A DNA stretch of 64,000 nucleotides from Arenicellales bacterium. Lineage in GTDB: Bacteria; Pseudomonadota; Gammaproteobacteria; Arenicellales; JAJDZL01. Position numbers and translations under genes: made by a program. Each line of letters opens with the position of its first letter. Within the stretch, counting starts at the first letter, position 1. Shown piece by piece: positions 57,011 through 64,000 of this stretch. The stretch lies in NCBI GenBank assembly GCA_958295885.1, contig OY282380.1, forward strand, positions 2,108,001-2,172,000, given 5' to 3'. Below the pieces are notes generated by a model that saw only the letters and a list, made by a program, of their open reading frames with translations, was not told the origin of the DNA and did no database searches.

Positions 57011-58015
57011 CTATAGAACTTGTCCGCGAAAGAGTCCGGTTGGCTTCCAGATCAGGACTGCGATGAGGATCACAAACGGCACTATGATCTTGTACTCCGT
57101 TGGTACAAAAGCCAGACGCGACGGTATTTCAAACCAGTCCGGCAGGTAGGCAGCGATTGGACGCAGCAGGATCGACCAATTGAAAATTGCAAGGGTTTCC
57201 GAAAAACCCACGAGCAATCCTCCCGCAATTGCGCCGTACGGTCGTCCCACACCGCCAACAATCGCAGCTGCGAAGATTGGCAGCAGCAAATTGAAACTGA
57301 GGTCAGGTTTGAGAACCACGTCGAGTGACAGCAGCACTCCACCGGCTGCGGCCAGGGCACCGGCGATGACCCAGGTAGCATTGACGACCTTATCTGTGTT
57401 GATGCCTGAGACCAGCGCCAGTTCTGGATTATCCGACATTGCTCGCATGGCTTTTCCGAGACGAGTACGGGTTAAAAATCTATGCAGGAAATAAACACAT
57501 GTAATGGTGGTTGCAATCAGTAAAATCTGAGGTTCCGAAATTACGATCTTCCGCGTTACTAATTCGACCGGCAGCTCGATGCGAAAGATTTCTTTCGGCT
57601 GTTCGGTGAAAAAATTTCGTGGTGCGGTACCTGCAAATAATCGAACAATACCTTGAAGCATTAATGTCACGCCGATTGAAGCGACGAGAAGGAAAATTGG
57701 GCGGACATTTTTCTGGCGTAGCGGACGGTAAAACATTCGGTCCAGTCCAATTGCGATAAACGCTGTGATTACCGCTGCAATGGGAAGAACTACAAAGCCA
57801 GTCGGCAGTCCGATAGCTGGTCCCACACCGACAAGCAAAGTCGAGAGAATGAGCGCGATGAATGCGCCAACGGTCATCAGATCTGCATGCGCAAAATGAG
57901 CAAATCGAAGAATCCCAAACACGAGCGTGACACCAACCGCCCCCAAAGCATAGATGCAGCCAATCACGCTTCCTGCAATCAGGACTTTGTTGATGAAAAA
58001 TACCAGCTCGTTCAC
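57011..58015 (-). CDS. livH: Branched-chain amino-acid-type ABC transporter permease (LivH)
   Basis: 334 residues. GCIYALGAVGVTLVFGILRFAHFAHADLMTVGAF is the LivH start, and TRLGKAMRAMSDNPELALVSGIN is the ATPase-coupling loop. A late GGVGRPYGAIAGGLLVG segment is typical. It lies six bases after livF. Confidence 0.92.
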   Translation of the reverse strand: MNELVFFINKVLIAGSVIGCIYALGAVGVTLVFGILRFAHFAHADLMTVGAFIALILSTLLVGVGPAIGLPTGFVVLPIAAVITAFIAIGLDRMFYRPLRQKNVRPIFLLVASIGVTLMLQGIVRLFAGTAPRNFFTEQPKEIFRIELPVELVTRKIVISEPQILLIATTITCVYFLHRFLTRTRLGKAMRAMSDNPELALVSGINTDKVVNATWVIAGALAAAGGVLLSLDVVLKPDLSFNLLLPIFAAAIVGGVGRPYGAIAGGLLVGFSETLAIFNWSILLRPIAAYLPDWFEIPSRLAFVPTEYKIIVPFVILIAVLIWKPTGLFRGQVL

Positions 58016-58021
58016 GAAGTT

Positions 58022-58723
58022 CTATGCACCCAGAAAGCTTTTTGCCACATCAGGATTGTTCAGTAAATTCTCACCGGAGTCGGTGTACAGGTTGCGCCCA
58101 TTTGCCAGCACAAACCCGGTATCCGCAATTTCCAAGGCTCTTTTTGCATTCTGTTCCACCACCAAAACGCCAATTCCAGACTTCGCTATCGCAATTATTC
58201 TGTCAATGATGTCCTGTACGAATGCTGGTGATAAGCCGACAGTTGGTTCGTCCAGCAGCAGGAGTCGAGGTTCAATCATGAGCGCTCGTCCAATTGCAAC
58301 CATCTGACGCTGTCCGCCGGACAGCTGACCGGCGACGTCGAATCGTTTTTGCTGCAGCGGCGGAAACAGCTCGAATGTACGTTCAATCACATCTGAAAAA
58401 TCGTCGCGTCGAATGAACGCTCCCATTTCCAGATTTTCCTGAACCGTCAATGAAGGAAAAATATTATGCTCCTGCGGAACGTACGCGATGCCTAAACCGA
58501 CTCTTCGGTCTGGAGCAACGCGGGTAATGTTGTCGCCATTCAGTATTACTTTTCCCGCATCTATTTTGATTAAACCGAACAGGCACTTCAATGCGGTTGA
58601 CTTACCCGCACCGTTGGGTCCAACGATGACGCCGATTCGACCGCTTCCAAGTTCAATATTGACTCCGTTTAAAACTGGTTCACCGCCGTATCCAGCGATC
58701 AGATTGGTGGCAGAGATCAACAT
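58022..58723 (-). CDS. livF: ABC transporter ATP-binding protein (LivF)
   Basis: 233 residues. Walker A GPNGAGKST, signature LSGGQRQM, Walker B LLLDEPTVGLSP, and the LivF-type VVEQNAKRALEIAD tail. The gene begins 12 bp after livG. Confidence 0.92.
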   Translation of the reverse strand: MLISATNLIAGYGGEPVLNGVNIELGSGRIGVIVGPNGAGKSTALKCLFGLIKIDAGKVILNGDNITRVAPDRRVGLGIAYVPQEHNIFPSLTVQENLEMGAFIRRDDFSDVIERTFELFPPLQQKRFDVAGQLSGGQRQMVAIGRALMIEPRLLLLDEPTVGLSPAFVQDIIDRIIAIAKSGIGVLVVEQNAKRALEIADTGFVLANGRNLYTDSGENLLNNPDVAKSFLGA

Positions 58724-58735
58724 ATCGAATTAGAG

Positions 58736-59542
58736 TCAATCCATTCGTTTGCCGCCGCCAAAATAAGCGTCGACCACCATTGGATTGTTCAGCACCTGCT
58801 GCGGGGTTCCTTCAGTTGCAACTTCACCTTCGACCATTACGGTAACTTTGTCGCAGAGGCGCGATATAAATTCTATATTGTGTTCAATGATGAAATAGCT
58901 TTGCCCGCGTTCTCGATTTAATTTCTTGATGTTGTTCGACAAAGTGTTCAGCAGAGTTCGATTGACACCCGCCCCCAATTCGTCCAAAAGGACGATTTTG
59001 GCGTCGACCATCAAGGTTCTGCCAAGTTCCAGCAGCTTTTTTTGCCCGCCTGAAAGATTGCCTGCGAGTTCGTTTTGCACTCTCTTCAAGCCCAAAAAAT
59101 CAATGATTTCCAATGCTTTCGACAGTGTTTCTTCTTCTTGTGCACGAAAGTATTGAGGACGGAACAAGGCATTGCTCAAATTTTCACCCAGCTGTTTGTC
59201 CGGCACCATCATTAAATTCTCGACTGAAGTCATGTTGGAATATTCGTGTGGAATCTGAAAGGTTCGAAGCAGTCCGCTTGCGAACATTTTGTGAGCAGGA
59301 AGACCGGTTACGTTTTTTCCAGCGAGCTCAACGGAACCTGAGTCGGGTTTGTAGACACCTGCCACGATATTGAACAGAGTTGATTTGCCAGCGCCGTTTG
59401 GCCCGATCAGACCATGAATTTTACCCGCTTCGAGTTTAATACTCGCATTGCTGACAGCTCGAATTGAGCCAAATGATTTTGAAATATTCCGTATGTCAAG
59501 AATGATTGGCACTGGCAGCAACTTACTCGCTTTTTGATTCAA
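58736..59542 (-). CDS. livG: ABC transporter ATP-binding protein (LivG)
   Basis: 268 residues. Walker A GPNGAGKST, signature LSGGQKKLLELGR, Walker B ILLDELGAGVN. The canonical LLLDEP(A/T)AG of LivG reads LLDELGAGVN, so the proline after Asp-Glu is leucine; the catalytic Glu is kept. First gene of the operon, transcribed divergently from the YkgJ-like gene. Confidence 0.9.
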   Translation of the reverse strand: MNQKASKLLPVPIILDIRNISKSFGSIRAVSNASIKLEAGKIHGLIGPNGAGKSTLFNIVAGVYKPDSGSVELAGKNVTGLPAHKMFASGLLRTFQIPHEYSNMTSVENLMMVPDKQLGENLSNALFRPQYFRAQEEETLSKALEIIDFLGLKRVQNELAGNLSGGQKKLLELGRTLMVDAKIVLLDELGAGVNRTLLNTLSNNIKKLNRERGQSYFIIEHNIEFISRLCDKVTVMVEGEVATEGTPQQVLNNPMVVDAYFGGGKRMD

Positions 59543-59632
59543 ATCGTTCCTTTTGAGATCGTTCGCTGAGTCAATTCCCTAATTTATAATGCATTATTAC
59601 CGTTTACGGATACAAAAATTCTTATTCCACAA

Positions 59633-60511
59633 TTGCCTTGTCTTGAAGCTGCTGCAAACTTGATATCAAATTCGAAAAAAAATCTGTCCCCTCATCAGAG
59701 TCCGATAGACCCTGTCGAATTAAGCCTGGACGATGTGATCCAGTTCCGCTGTCACAAGCAGATCAGCTGCTTCAATGTCTGCTGCCGGAACATCGACCTG
59801 CCGCTCACTCCCTACGACATTCTCCGTCTGAAGCGTCGTTTGGGTATGGATTCAAGCGATTTCGTAGGTCGGTATACGACCCCCTATTCGATGGACTATC
59901 ACGATCTGCCGGGGTTGAAGATGAACGTAAAGCCTGGCACGACAGAATGTGTTTTTCTCGCCGAAGAAGGGTGCACGGTCTATGAAGATCGTCCTGCAGT
60001 CTGTCGTTACTACGCTCTTGGCAGCATGGGAGTCAGAAAGAAAGATGATCCGAAAGTGGAAGACATCTACTTCATTGTCAAGGAAAACCACTGCCGTGGA
60101 CACGATGAGCCCCATCAATTGACTGTGTCACAATATCGTCAGGAACAGGGCGTCGTTCGCTATGATGAAATGAATGAACAGTGGCGGGACATCATTCTGA
60201 AAAAACGTTCAAGCGGCCCCACTGTAGGGCGTCCAAGTGACCGCAGCATGCAGCTGTTCGATATGTGCAGCTATGATATCGATAAATTTCGTGAATTCAT
60301 GCAAAGCCCTGGATTCTTGGAGATTTATGATGTAGCTGAACAGGAGCTGACGACCCTGCTGGATGATGAAGATGCGCTGCTTCAGTTCTCAATGCGGTTC
60401 CTGAAGCAGATCCTGTACGGAATTATGTCCATACCGATGAGAGCGGATGCACGCGAAAAACGACTGCAGAAAATGCGCCGCCGAGTGAAGATGAATCAGG
60501 AGTCGGTTTGA
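59633..60511 (+). CDS. YkgJ-like cysteine-cluster (Zn/Fe-chelating) protein
   Basis: Up to 292 residues. The motif FRCHKQISCFNVCCRNIDLPLTPYDILRL (Cys-x4-Cys-x3-CC), then CVFLAEEGCTVYEDRPAVCRYYALG, gives the eight-cysteine pattern of the YkgJ/CxxCxxCC family thought to bind zinc or iron. An extra C-terminal helical region is present. The start is uncertain: the frame opens with TTG at 59633 and a second TTG lies at 59660. The next gene overlaps its stop. Confidence 0.78.
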   Translation: MPCLEAAANLISNSKKNLSPHQSPIDPVELSLDDVIQFRCHKQISCFNVCCRNIDLPLTPYDILRLKRRLGMDSSDFVGRYTTPYSMDYHDLPGLKMNVKPGTTECVFLAEEGCTVYEDRPAVCRYYALGSMGVRKKDDPKVEDIYFIVKENHCRGHDEPHQLTVSQYRQEQGVVRYDEMNEQWRDIILKKRSSGPTVGRPSDRSMQLFDMCSYDIDKFREFMQSPGFLEIYDVAEQELTTLLDDEDALLQFSMRFLKQILYGIMSIPMRADAREKRLQKMRRRVKMNQESV

Positions 60512-61110
60512 TCAGTCACGAGCACAAAATTGCCGATTTGTCATGGTTGAAAAGGGAGAATTTGCGAATTGCTGTGATTTCAGATACACACGGTATTGTG
60601 GATGCAAGAATCATCAAGGTCGTATCGACCTGCAATGTGGTGATTCACGCCGGTGATATCGGTGCGGCTTCTGTCATCCAGGCGTTAGAACCAGTTGATG
60701 GTCAGATTTTTGCTGTAACTGGCAACAATGACGTTGAATCAAAATGGCCGAATTCAGATCGCTGCATATTGGCGTCCCTGCCGTCCAGCTATGAAATTCT
60801 GTTGCCTGTCGGTACGATTGCGGTAGAACACGGACACAGGGTGTTTGGCGCAAGGCGCGATCATGAAGCGCTCCGACAGAAATATTCGGGATGCCAAGCC
60901 GTGATTTACGGTCACACTCATGTTCGAGTGATTGACGACAGCAGGCTGCCGTGGGTAATCAACCCAGGCGCAGCCGGACGCATCCGAACCCGCGGCGGAT
61001 CTTCCTGCTGTGTAATTGAAGTTAACCAACAGCAGTGGAGCATCGAGGAAATTGTTTTTGATTTACTTTCCGAAAATCGGTCAGTCACTAGAATGCGCAG
61101 TCTTCAATGA
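60508..61110 (+). CDS. YfcE-type metallophosphoesterase
   Basis: 200 residues; starts at TTG overlapping the previous stop (TTGA), with CAGGAG nine bases upstream. Metal-binding motifs: AVISDTHG, HAGDIG, TGNNDVE, VEHGHR and YGHTHVR, the complete calcineurin-type set. YfcE/MJ0936-like enzymes are small phosphodiesterases of unsettled substrate. Coupling with the cysteine-cluster gene is tight. Confidence 0.88.
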   Translation: MISHEHKIADLSWLKRENLRIAVISDTHGIVDARIIKVVSTCNVVIHAGDIGAASVIQALEPVDGQIFAVTGNNDVESKWPNSDRCILASLPSSYEILLPVGTIAVEHGHRVFGARRDHEALRQKYSGCQAVIYGHTHVRVIDDSRLPWVINPGAAGRIRTRGGSSCCVIEVNQQQWSIEEIVFDLLSENRSVTRMRSLQ

Positions 61111-61309
61111 GCTGCAGGCGTTCGCATCGATCTTTGCCGGCGTTCGACCTAGAACGTGTGAATTCCCCGGTGGACTTGCGTCTCGGATTCCATTCCCGAT
61201 GATGGGCAAATTGACGAATTATGCACAGCCAAATCAGCGGTCTGATCGTCAGGTTCCATTTTGAAGAAAGGGGTGTAAACGCGGTTCGGCGTATGCGTAG
61301 GACGTTCAG

Positions 61310-62590
61310 CTATCGAGTCCCGTGCATGCACTCCAGATAAGCATGCATGACTAGGGACGGATCGTTCATCAGTTTCTTTTTCCACTTACCCAATTTGACT
61401 TTGGTCTGAATCAGACCTCTCAATACGCCGACGTGCTGGGTCAGACCGATGGCGAGTGATCCGACCAGGACATCATCCTGAAATTCCAGACGAAGGTAAC
61501 GATTGTGGGCGCTGTCTTCGACCGTTGATCTATCTCCGCCGTCGACTCCCTGCCAAAGGCCATACGAACTGGTAATTAAACCGAGAGTGTTGAGTACGTT
61601 CATCGCCAAACTTCCGCCATATGGGGTTCGATCTCCCGACATCTGACGAGCTGCGATTCTGCCGTGTTCACTGGCTGTTGGCTGAATTGCGTGCACCTGC
61701 CGTTCCCCCGTGCTGAGGTCGGGGCCTTCCGCCACGTCACCCGCGGCAAAGATGTTCTTGACATTGGTCTGCAGCCGATGGTCAACAACAACGCCAAAGT
61801 TAACTTCAACACCACTGCCATTCAAGAAATCAACGTTTGGTTTGACGCCGGCCGCACAAACGATGTGGTCGGCAGCGATCATCGTCCCGTCCGCTAACGA
61901 AATATCCAAATGATCGCCACTTTTGGTGACACCAACCGCCTCTGCCCCGGTCTTAACCGCAACGCCTTTGCCTTCGCACCATTTTCTGATCATCTCACCG
62001 CCTGCATCATCCATCATTCTTGCGAGCATTCGGTCCGCCAGCTCGATTACCGTCAACTGAAGGCCCATGCTTACCAGCGCCTGCAACACAATGCAGCCAA
62101 TAAACCCCGCTCCCAGCAGCACCACGCGGTCTCCCGCTTTTGCTTGGCTGACAAACCCATAAGCGTCATCCAATGTCCAGCAGTTGTGAATATGAGCAAG
62201 ATCCATTCCGGGAATGGGCGGTCGAATCGCACTCGATCCGGTTGCGATAAGGAGGCGGTCGTAATCTACGGACTCGCCACTGGCAAGCGTCACAGTCTGA
62301 CTGTCGGGTTTGACGGCGCGGACCGTGCCGTTTCGAATTTCGATTCCTAGATCGTCATAGTGACGGTCGCTTTGACGTAAATAAGTTCCTTTTTCACCGA
62401 CGTCTCCTGCCAGCATATAAGGAAGGGCCATTCTTGAATAAGCTGGATGACTTTCGTTTCCAATCACTGTGATTGAACTGGATTTCGAAATTTTCCGAAG
62501 ATTCTCGGCCGCGATTACGCCGGAAGGGCCGGCTCCAACGATTAGATGATGCACTGAATTTCGCCTTGGAATATGGTAAACGACGATCAA
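61310..62590 (-). CDS. NAD(P)/FAD-dependent oxidoreductase (NirB/rubredoxin-reductase-like)
   Basis: About 426 residues. FAD-binding HLIVGAGPSGVIAAENLRK, NAD-binding VVLLGAGFIGCIVLQAL, and VKNIFAAGDVAEGP are intact. The frame opens with TTG at 62590, overlapping the ferredoxin stop (TTGA). A GTG at 62554, just before HHLIVGAG and after AAGGCG, is an equally good start. It likely passes electrons between NAD(P)H and the polyferredoxin encoded upstream. Confidence 0.86.
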   Translation of the reverse strand: MIVVYHIPRRNSVHHLIVGAGPSGVIAAENLRKISKSSSITVIGNESHPAYSRMALPYMLAGDVGEKGTYLRQSDRHYDDLGIEIRNGTVRAVKPDSQTVTLASGESVDYDRLLIATGSSAIRPPIPGMDLAHIHNCWTLDDAYGFVSQAKAGDRVVLLGAGFIGCIVLQALVSMGLQLTVIELADRMLARMMDDAGGEMIRKWCEGKGVAVKTGAEAVGVTKSGDHLDISLADGTMIAADHIVCAAGVKPNVDFLNGSGVEVNFGVVVDHRLQTNVKNIFAAGDVAEGPDLSTGERQVHAIQPTASEHGRIAARQMSGDRTPYGGSLAMNVLNTLGLITSSYGLWQGVDGGDRSTVEDSAHNRYLRLEFQDDVLVGSLAIGLTQHVGVLRGLIQTKVKLGKWKKKLMNDPSLVMHAYLECMHGTR

Positions 62591-63054
62591 TTGGACCTAT
62601 GGGCTTCGAGAGCAGATTCCTGCATTCGAGAAATGCCGGTCCAGTTGGAATCTACATAAACGATGGCGCCAGTGGGGCAGGCTTCGGCACACTGAGGGTC
62701 GCCGCCACATAAATCACACTTCATTACTTTCCCCGTATCCACGTTGTAATTGACCGTTCCAAACGGGCAGGCGATCGTACACACCTTGCAGCCAACACAA
62801 ATCGAATCGCTGACTTCTTTTGCGCCAGTCTGTAAATTGATGGTGATTGCTTCTACTGGGCAGGCATGCAGACACCACGCTTCATCACACTGAGTGCAGG
62901 TATAGGGAATGCTGCGCAGCCCGTGCTCAAATTCGAATATTTTGATCCGGGACTTTGCTGGATTGAAAACCCCTTCGTTTTCAAATGAACATGCCAATTC
63001 ACACTGTAAACAACTCGTGCATTTCGCCGGGTCAATAAGCAATGATTTGTACAT
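62587..63054 (-). CDS. 4Fe-4S polyferredoxin electron-transfer subunit (HycB/CooF type)
   Basis: 155 residues from the ATG at 63054, chosen for GAGGAG upstream; a longer frame from 63177 is unlikely. Sixteen cysteines form four clusters: CTSCLQCELAC, CTQCDEAWCLHACP, CVGCKVCTIACP, CDLCGGDPQCAEACP. This is the DMSO-reductase B-subunit plan. With the FAD oxidoreductase it resembles the accessory pair found with aldehyde ferredoxin oxidoreductases, but no such catalytic gene lies upstream here. Confidence 0.9.
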   Translation of the reverse strand: MYKSLLIDPAKCTSCLQCELACSFENEGVFNPAKSRIKIFEFEHGLRSIPYTCTQCDEAWCLHACPVEAITINLQTGAKEVSDSICVGCKVCTIACPFGTVNYNVDTGKVMKCDLCGGDPQCAEACPTGAIVYVDSNWTGISRMQESALEAHRSN

Positions 63055-63649
63055 TGTTGTTTGTTCTCCTCTTGCGGCTGCCGCGTTACAAAAACTTGTA
63101 AGCGAACTTATTATGGTGAGTGTAGATTTTAGCAAATTACGAGCTGAGCTTACGCACATTCCGCACAGGAGTCGCATTCAGCGGTTGTCATTTCCTCAAT
63201 TCATTGTGCAGTACGATCCATGAATCCACCTGCAGCCGTTTCTGCTGCTGGGTATGCCAGATCACTGCGCATCTGCGGTCCATCCATCCGCAGAATTGTC
63301 TTCGACTGCCTGCTGGCACCTAGACAAGACGCCGGATTGTTAATATATTGCCAGAAATATAGACATGTGATGCAGCAGCTGATTCAGCGCGTCCAACATC
63401 GAAAGGCAGAATGTCGAGGAGAAGTCAAACTTGTGAACAGAATGGATTCAATTGTGGAACGCCGAAATTCACTGATCGGCTGATGCACGCGTCTGGAAGA
63501 TTTGCGAGAGCTGACGAACATCCTTGGTCGAACGCATGCAGCGCAACTCGTCCTGGAAAATGGCAGGATGCTTCATTCGAGCCCATGTTGGCATCATTTA
63601 GCGCACATGCAGTCTTCATTTCCCGGTCAGGACGTTTTCGGAGCATGAA
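63055..63649. other. Noncoding stretch between divergent genes
   Basis: 595 bp with no supported gene. Promoters for the ferredoxin pair and the exonuclease gene should lie here. Confidence 0.45.
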
Positions 63650-64000
63650 GTGACTACCTTTAATTTTCTGCATGCCGCCGACATTCATCTTGACAGTCCC
63701 CTCAGGGGACTGTCAAGACAGGATATTACTGTGTGGGAGCGCGTGCGCGCGGCCACAAGAGAGGCTCTTGATCGGCTCGTTGGACTGGCAATTGAAGAAA
63801 AGGTGGATTTTCTTGTCATTGCAGGAGACTTATATGACGGTGACTGGCCTGATTACAAGACAGGACTGTTTTTTGTCATGCAGATGGGAAGACTCAACAG
63901 AGCTTCGATTCCGGTCTATCTGCTTTATGGAAATCATGACGCGCAAAGCCACATAACGAAGCGGCTTGAGCTTCCTGGCAACGTATATGTATTTGATGCT
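63650..64000 (+). CDS. YhaO/SbcD-type DNA repair exonuclease, N-terminal part
   Basis: 117 codons from a GTG at 63650; the gene continues past the right edge. The start TTFNFLHAADIHLDSPLRGLS is the YhaO form of the calcineurin-type nuclease domain. VIAGDLYDGDW and LLYGNHDAQS follow, giving the D-x-H, GD and GNHD metal motifs. The partner (YhaN/SbcC-type SMC ATPase) would be expected beyond the window. A 13-bp perfect inverted repeat lies inside codons 14-23. Confidence 0.88.
   Translation, partial: MTTFNFLHAADIHLDSPLRGLSRQDITVWERVRAATREALDRLVGLAIEEKVDFLVIAGDLYDGDWPDYKTGLFFVMQMGRLNRASIPVYLLYGNHDAQSHITKRLELPGNVYVFDA
63689..63717. repeat. 29-nt palindrome inside the exonuclease gene
   Basis: CTTGACAGTCCCC, then TCA, then GGGGACTGTCAAG: a perfect 13-bp inverted repeat with a three-base spacer, some 40 bases after the start codon, able to form a strong mRNA hairpin. 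Confidence 0.85.

Overview
The window looks like chromosome from a gammaproteobacterium of moderate GC (about 45-48% by eye). This rests on the ParE-ParC pair, the coxB-coxA-ctaG-coxC-SURF1-ctaB order with DUF2244 and DUF2909 companions, ArgC of type 2, ArgE of the M20 type, and class II tRNA-Ser genes with encoded CCA. Core metabolic blocks are intact. Between them lie stretches full of insertion sequences, dead transposases and broken defence genes. Such heavy decay suggests a lineage under relaxed selection, possibly host-associated; that is inference.

Layout. 1-4.5 kb: topoisomerase IV (parC partial, parE), a phytanoyl-CoA-dioxygenase-like enzyme, tadA and tRNA-Ser(CGA). 4.6-10.2 kb: a CobS-like membrane protein that has lost its metal-binding aspartates, then an IS66-type element carrying a DruA-like (DUF4338) gene. 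A second IS (ISNCY type) is nested six bases inside its left end. tRNA-Ser(GGA) follows. 10.4-19.5 kb: a CoA-thioester cluster (Frc-like CoA-transferase, PaaK-like ligase, crotonase) divergent from a spermidine/putrescine-type ABC transporter operon that ends in argC. 19.5-23.3 kb: an IS5 remnant, pyrD, an RsuA/RluF-type pseudouridine synthase and two tandem secreted four-cysteine proteins.

23.3-32.2 kb is a defence and mobile-element graveyard: a dead Rpn nuclease gene, an AAA ATPase fragment, an HsdM tail, a frameshifted AlbA_2 protein, an orphan beta-class DNA methyltransferase with a short overlapping partner, an IS1634-type remnant, and an intact Rpn-family nuclease lying between inverted repeats. 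32.3-40.5 kb: purB and the aa3-type cytochrome c oxidase operon, including a 33-residue membrane peptide. 40.9-47 kb: a dead DNA methyltransferase, an intact copper nitrite reductase (nirK), a Panacea antitoxin gene with a 4-nt-overlapping small hydrophobic partner (candidate toxin-antitoxin pair), and an APH/CHK-like kinase whose 5' region is duplicated upstream.

47-64 kb: oligopeptidase B, an AI-2E-type exporter, argE, a second crotonase, a broken ISNCY copy, a branched-chain amino-acid-type ABC transporter (livK facing livGFHM), a YkgJ-like cysteine-cluster protein with a phosphoesterase, an FAD oxidoreductase with a polyferredoxin, and the start of a YhaO/SbcD-type exonuclease. Arginine synthesis genes (argC, argE) are split between two loci. 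Aerobic respiration (cox) and nitrite reduction (nirK) occur within 3 kb of each other.

The strongest candidates for something new are the IS66-type element with a translationally coupled DUF4338 gene (8-bp target duplication read directly from the sequence) and the Panacea/small-membrane-protein pair with a T8 slippery run.
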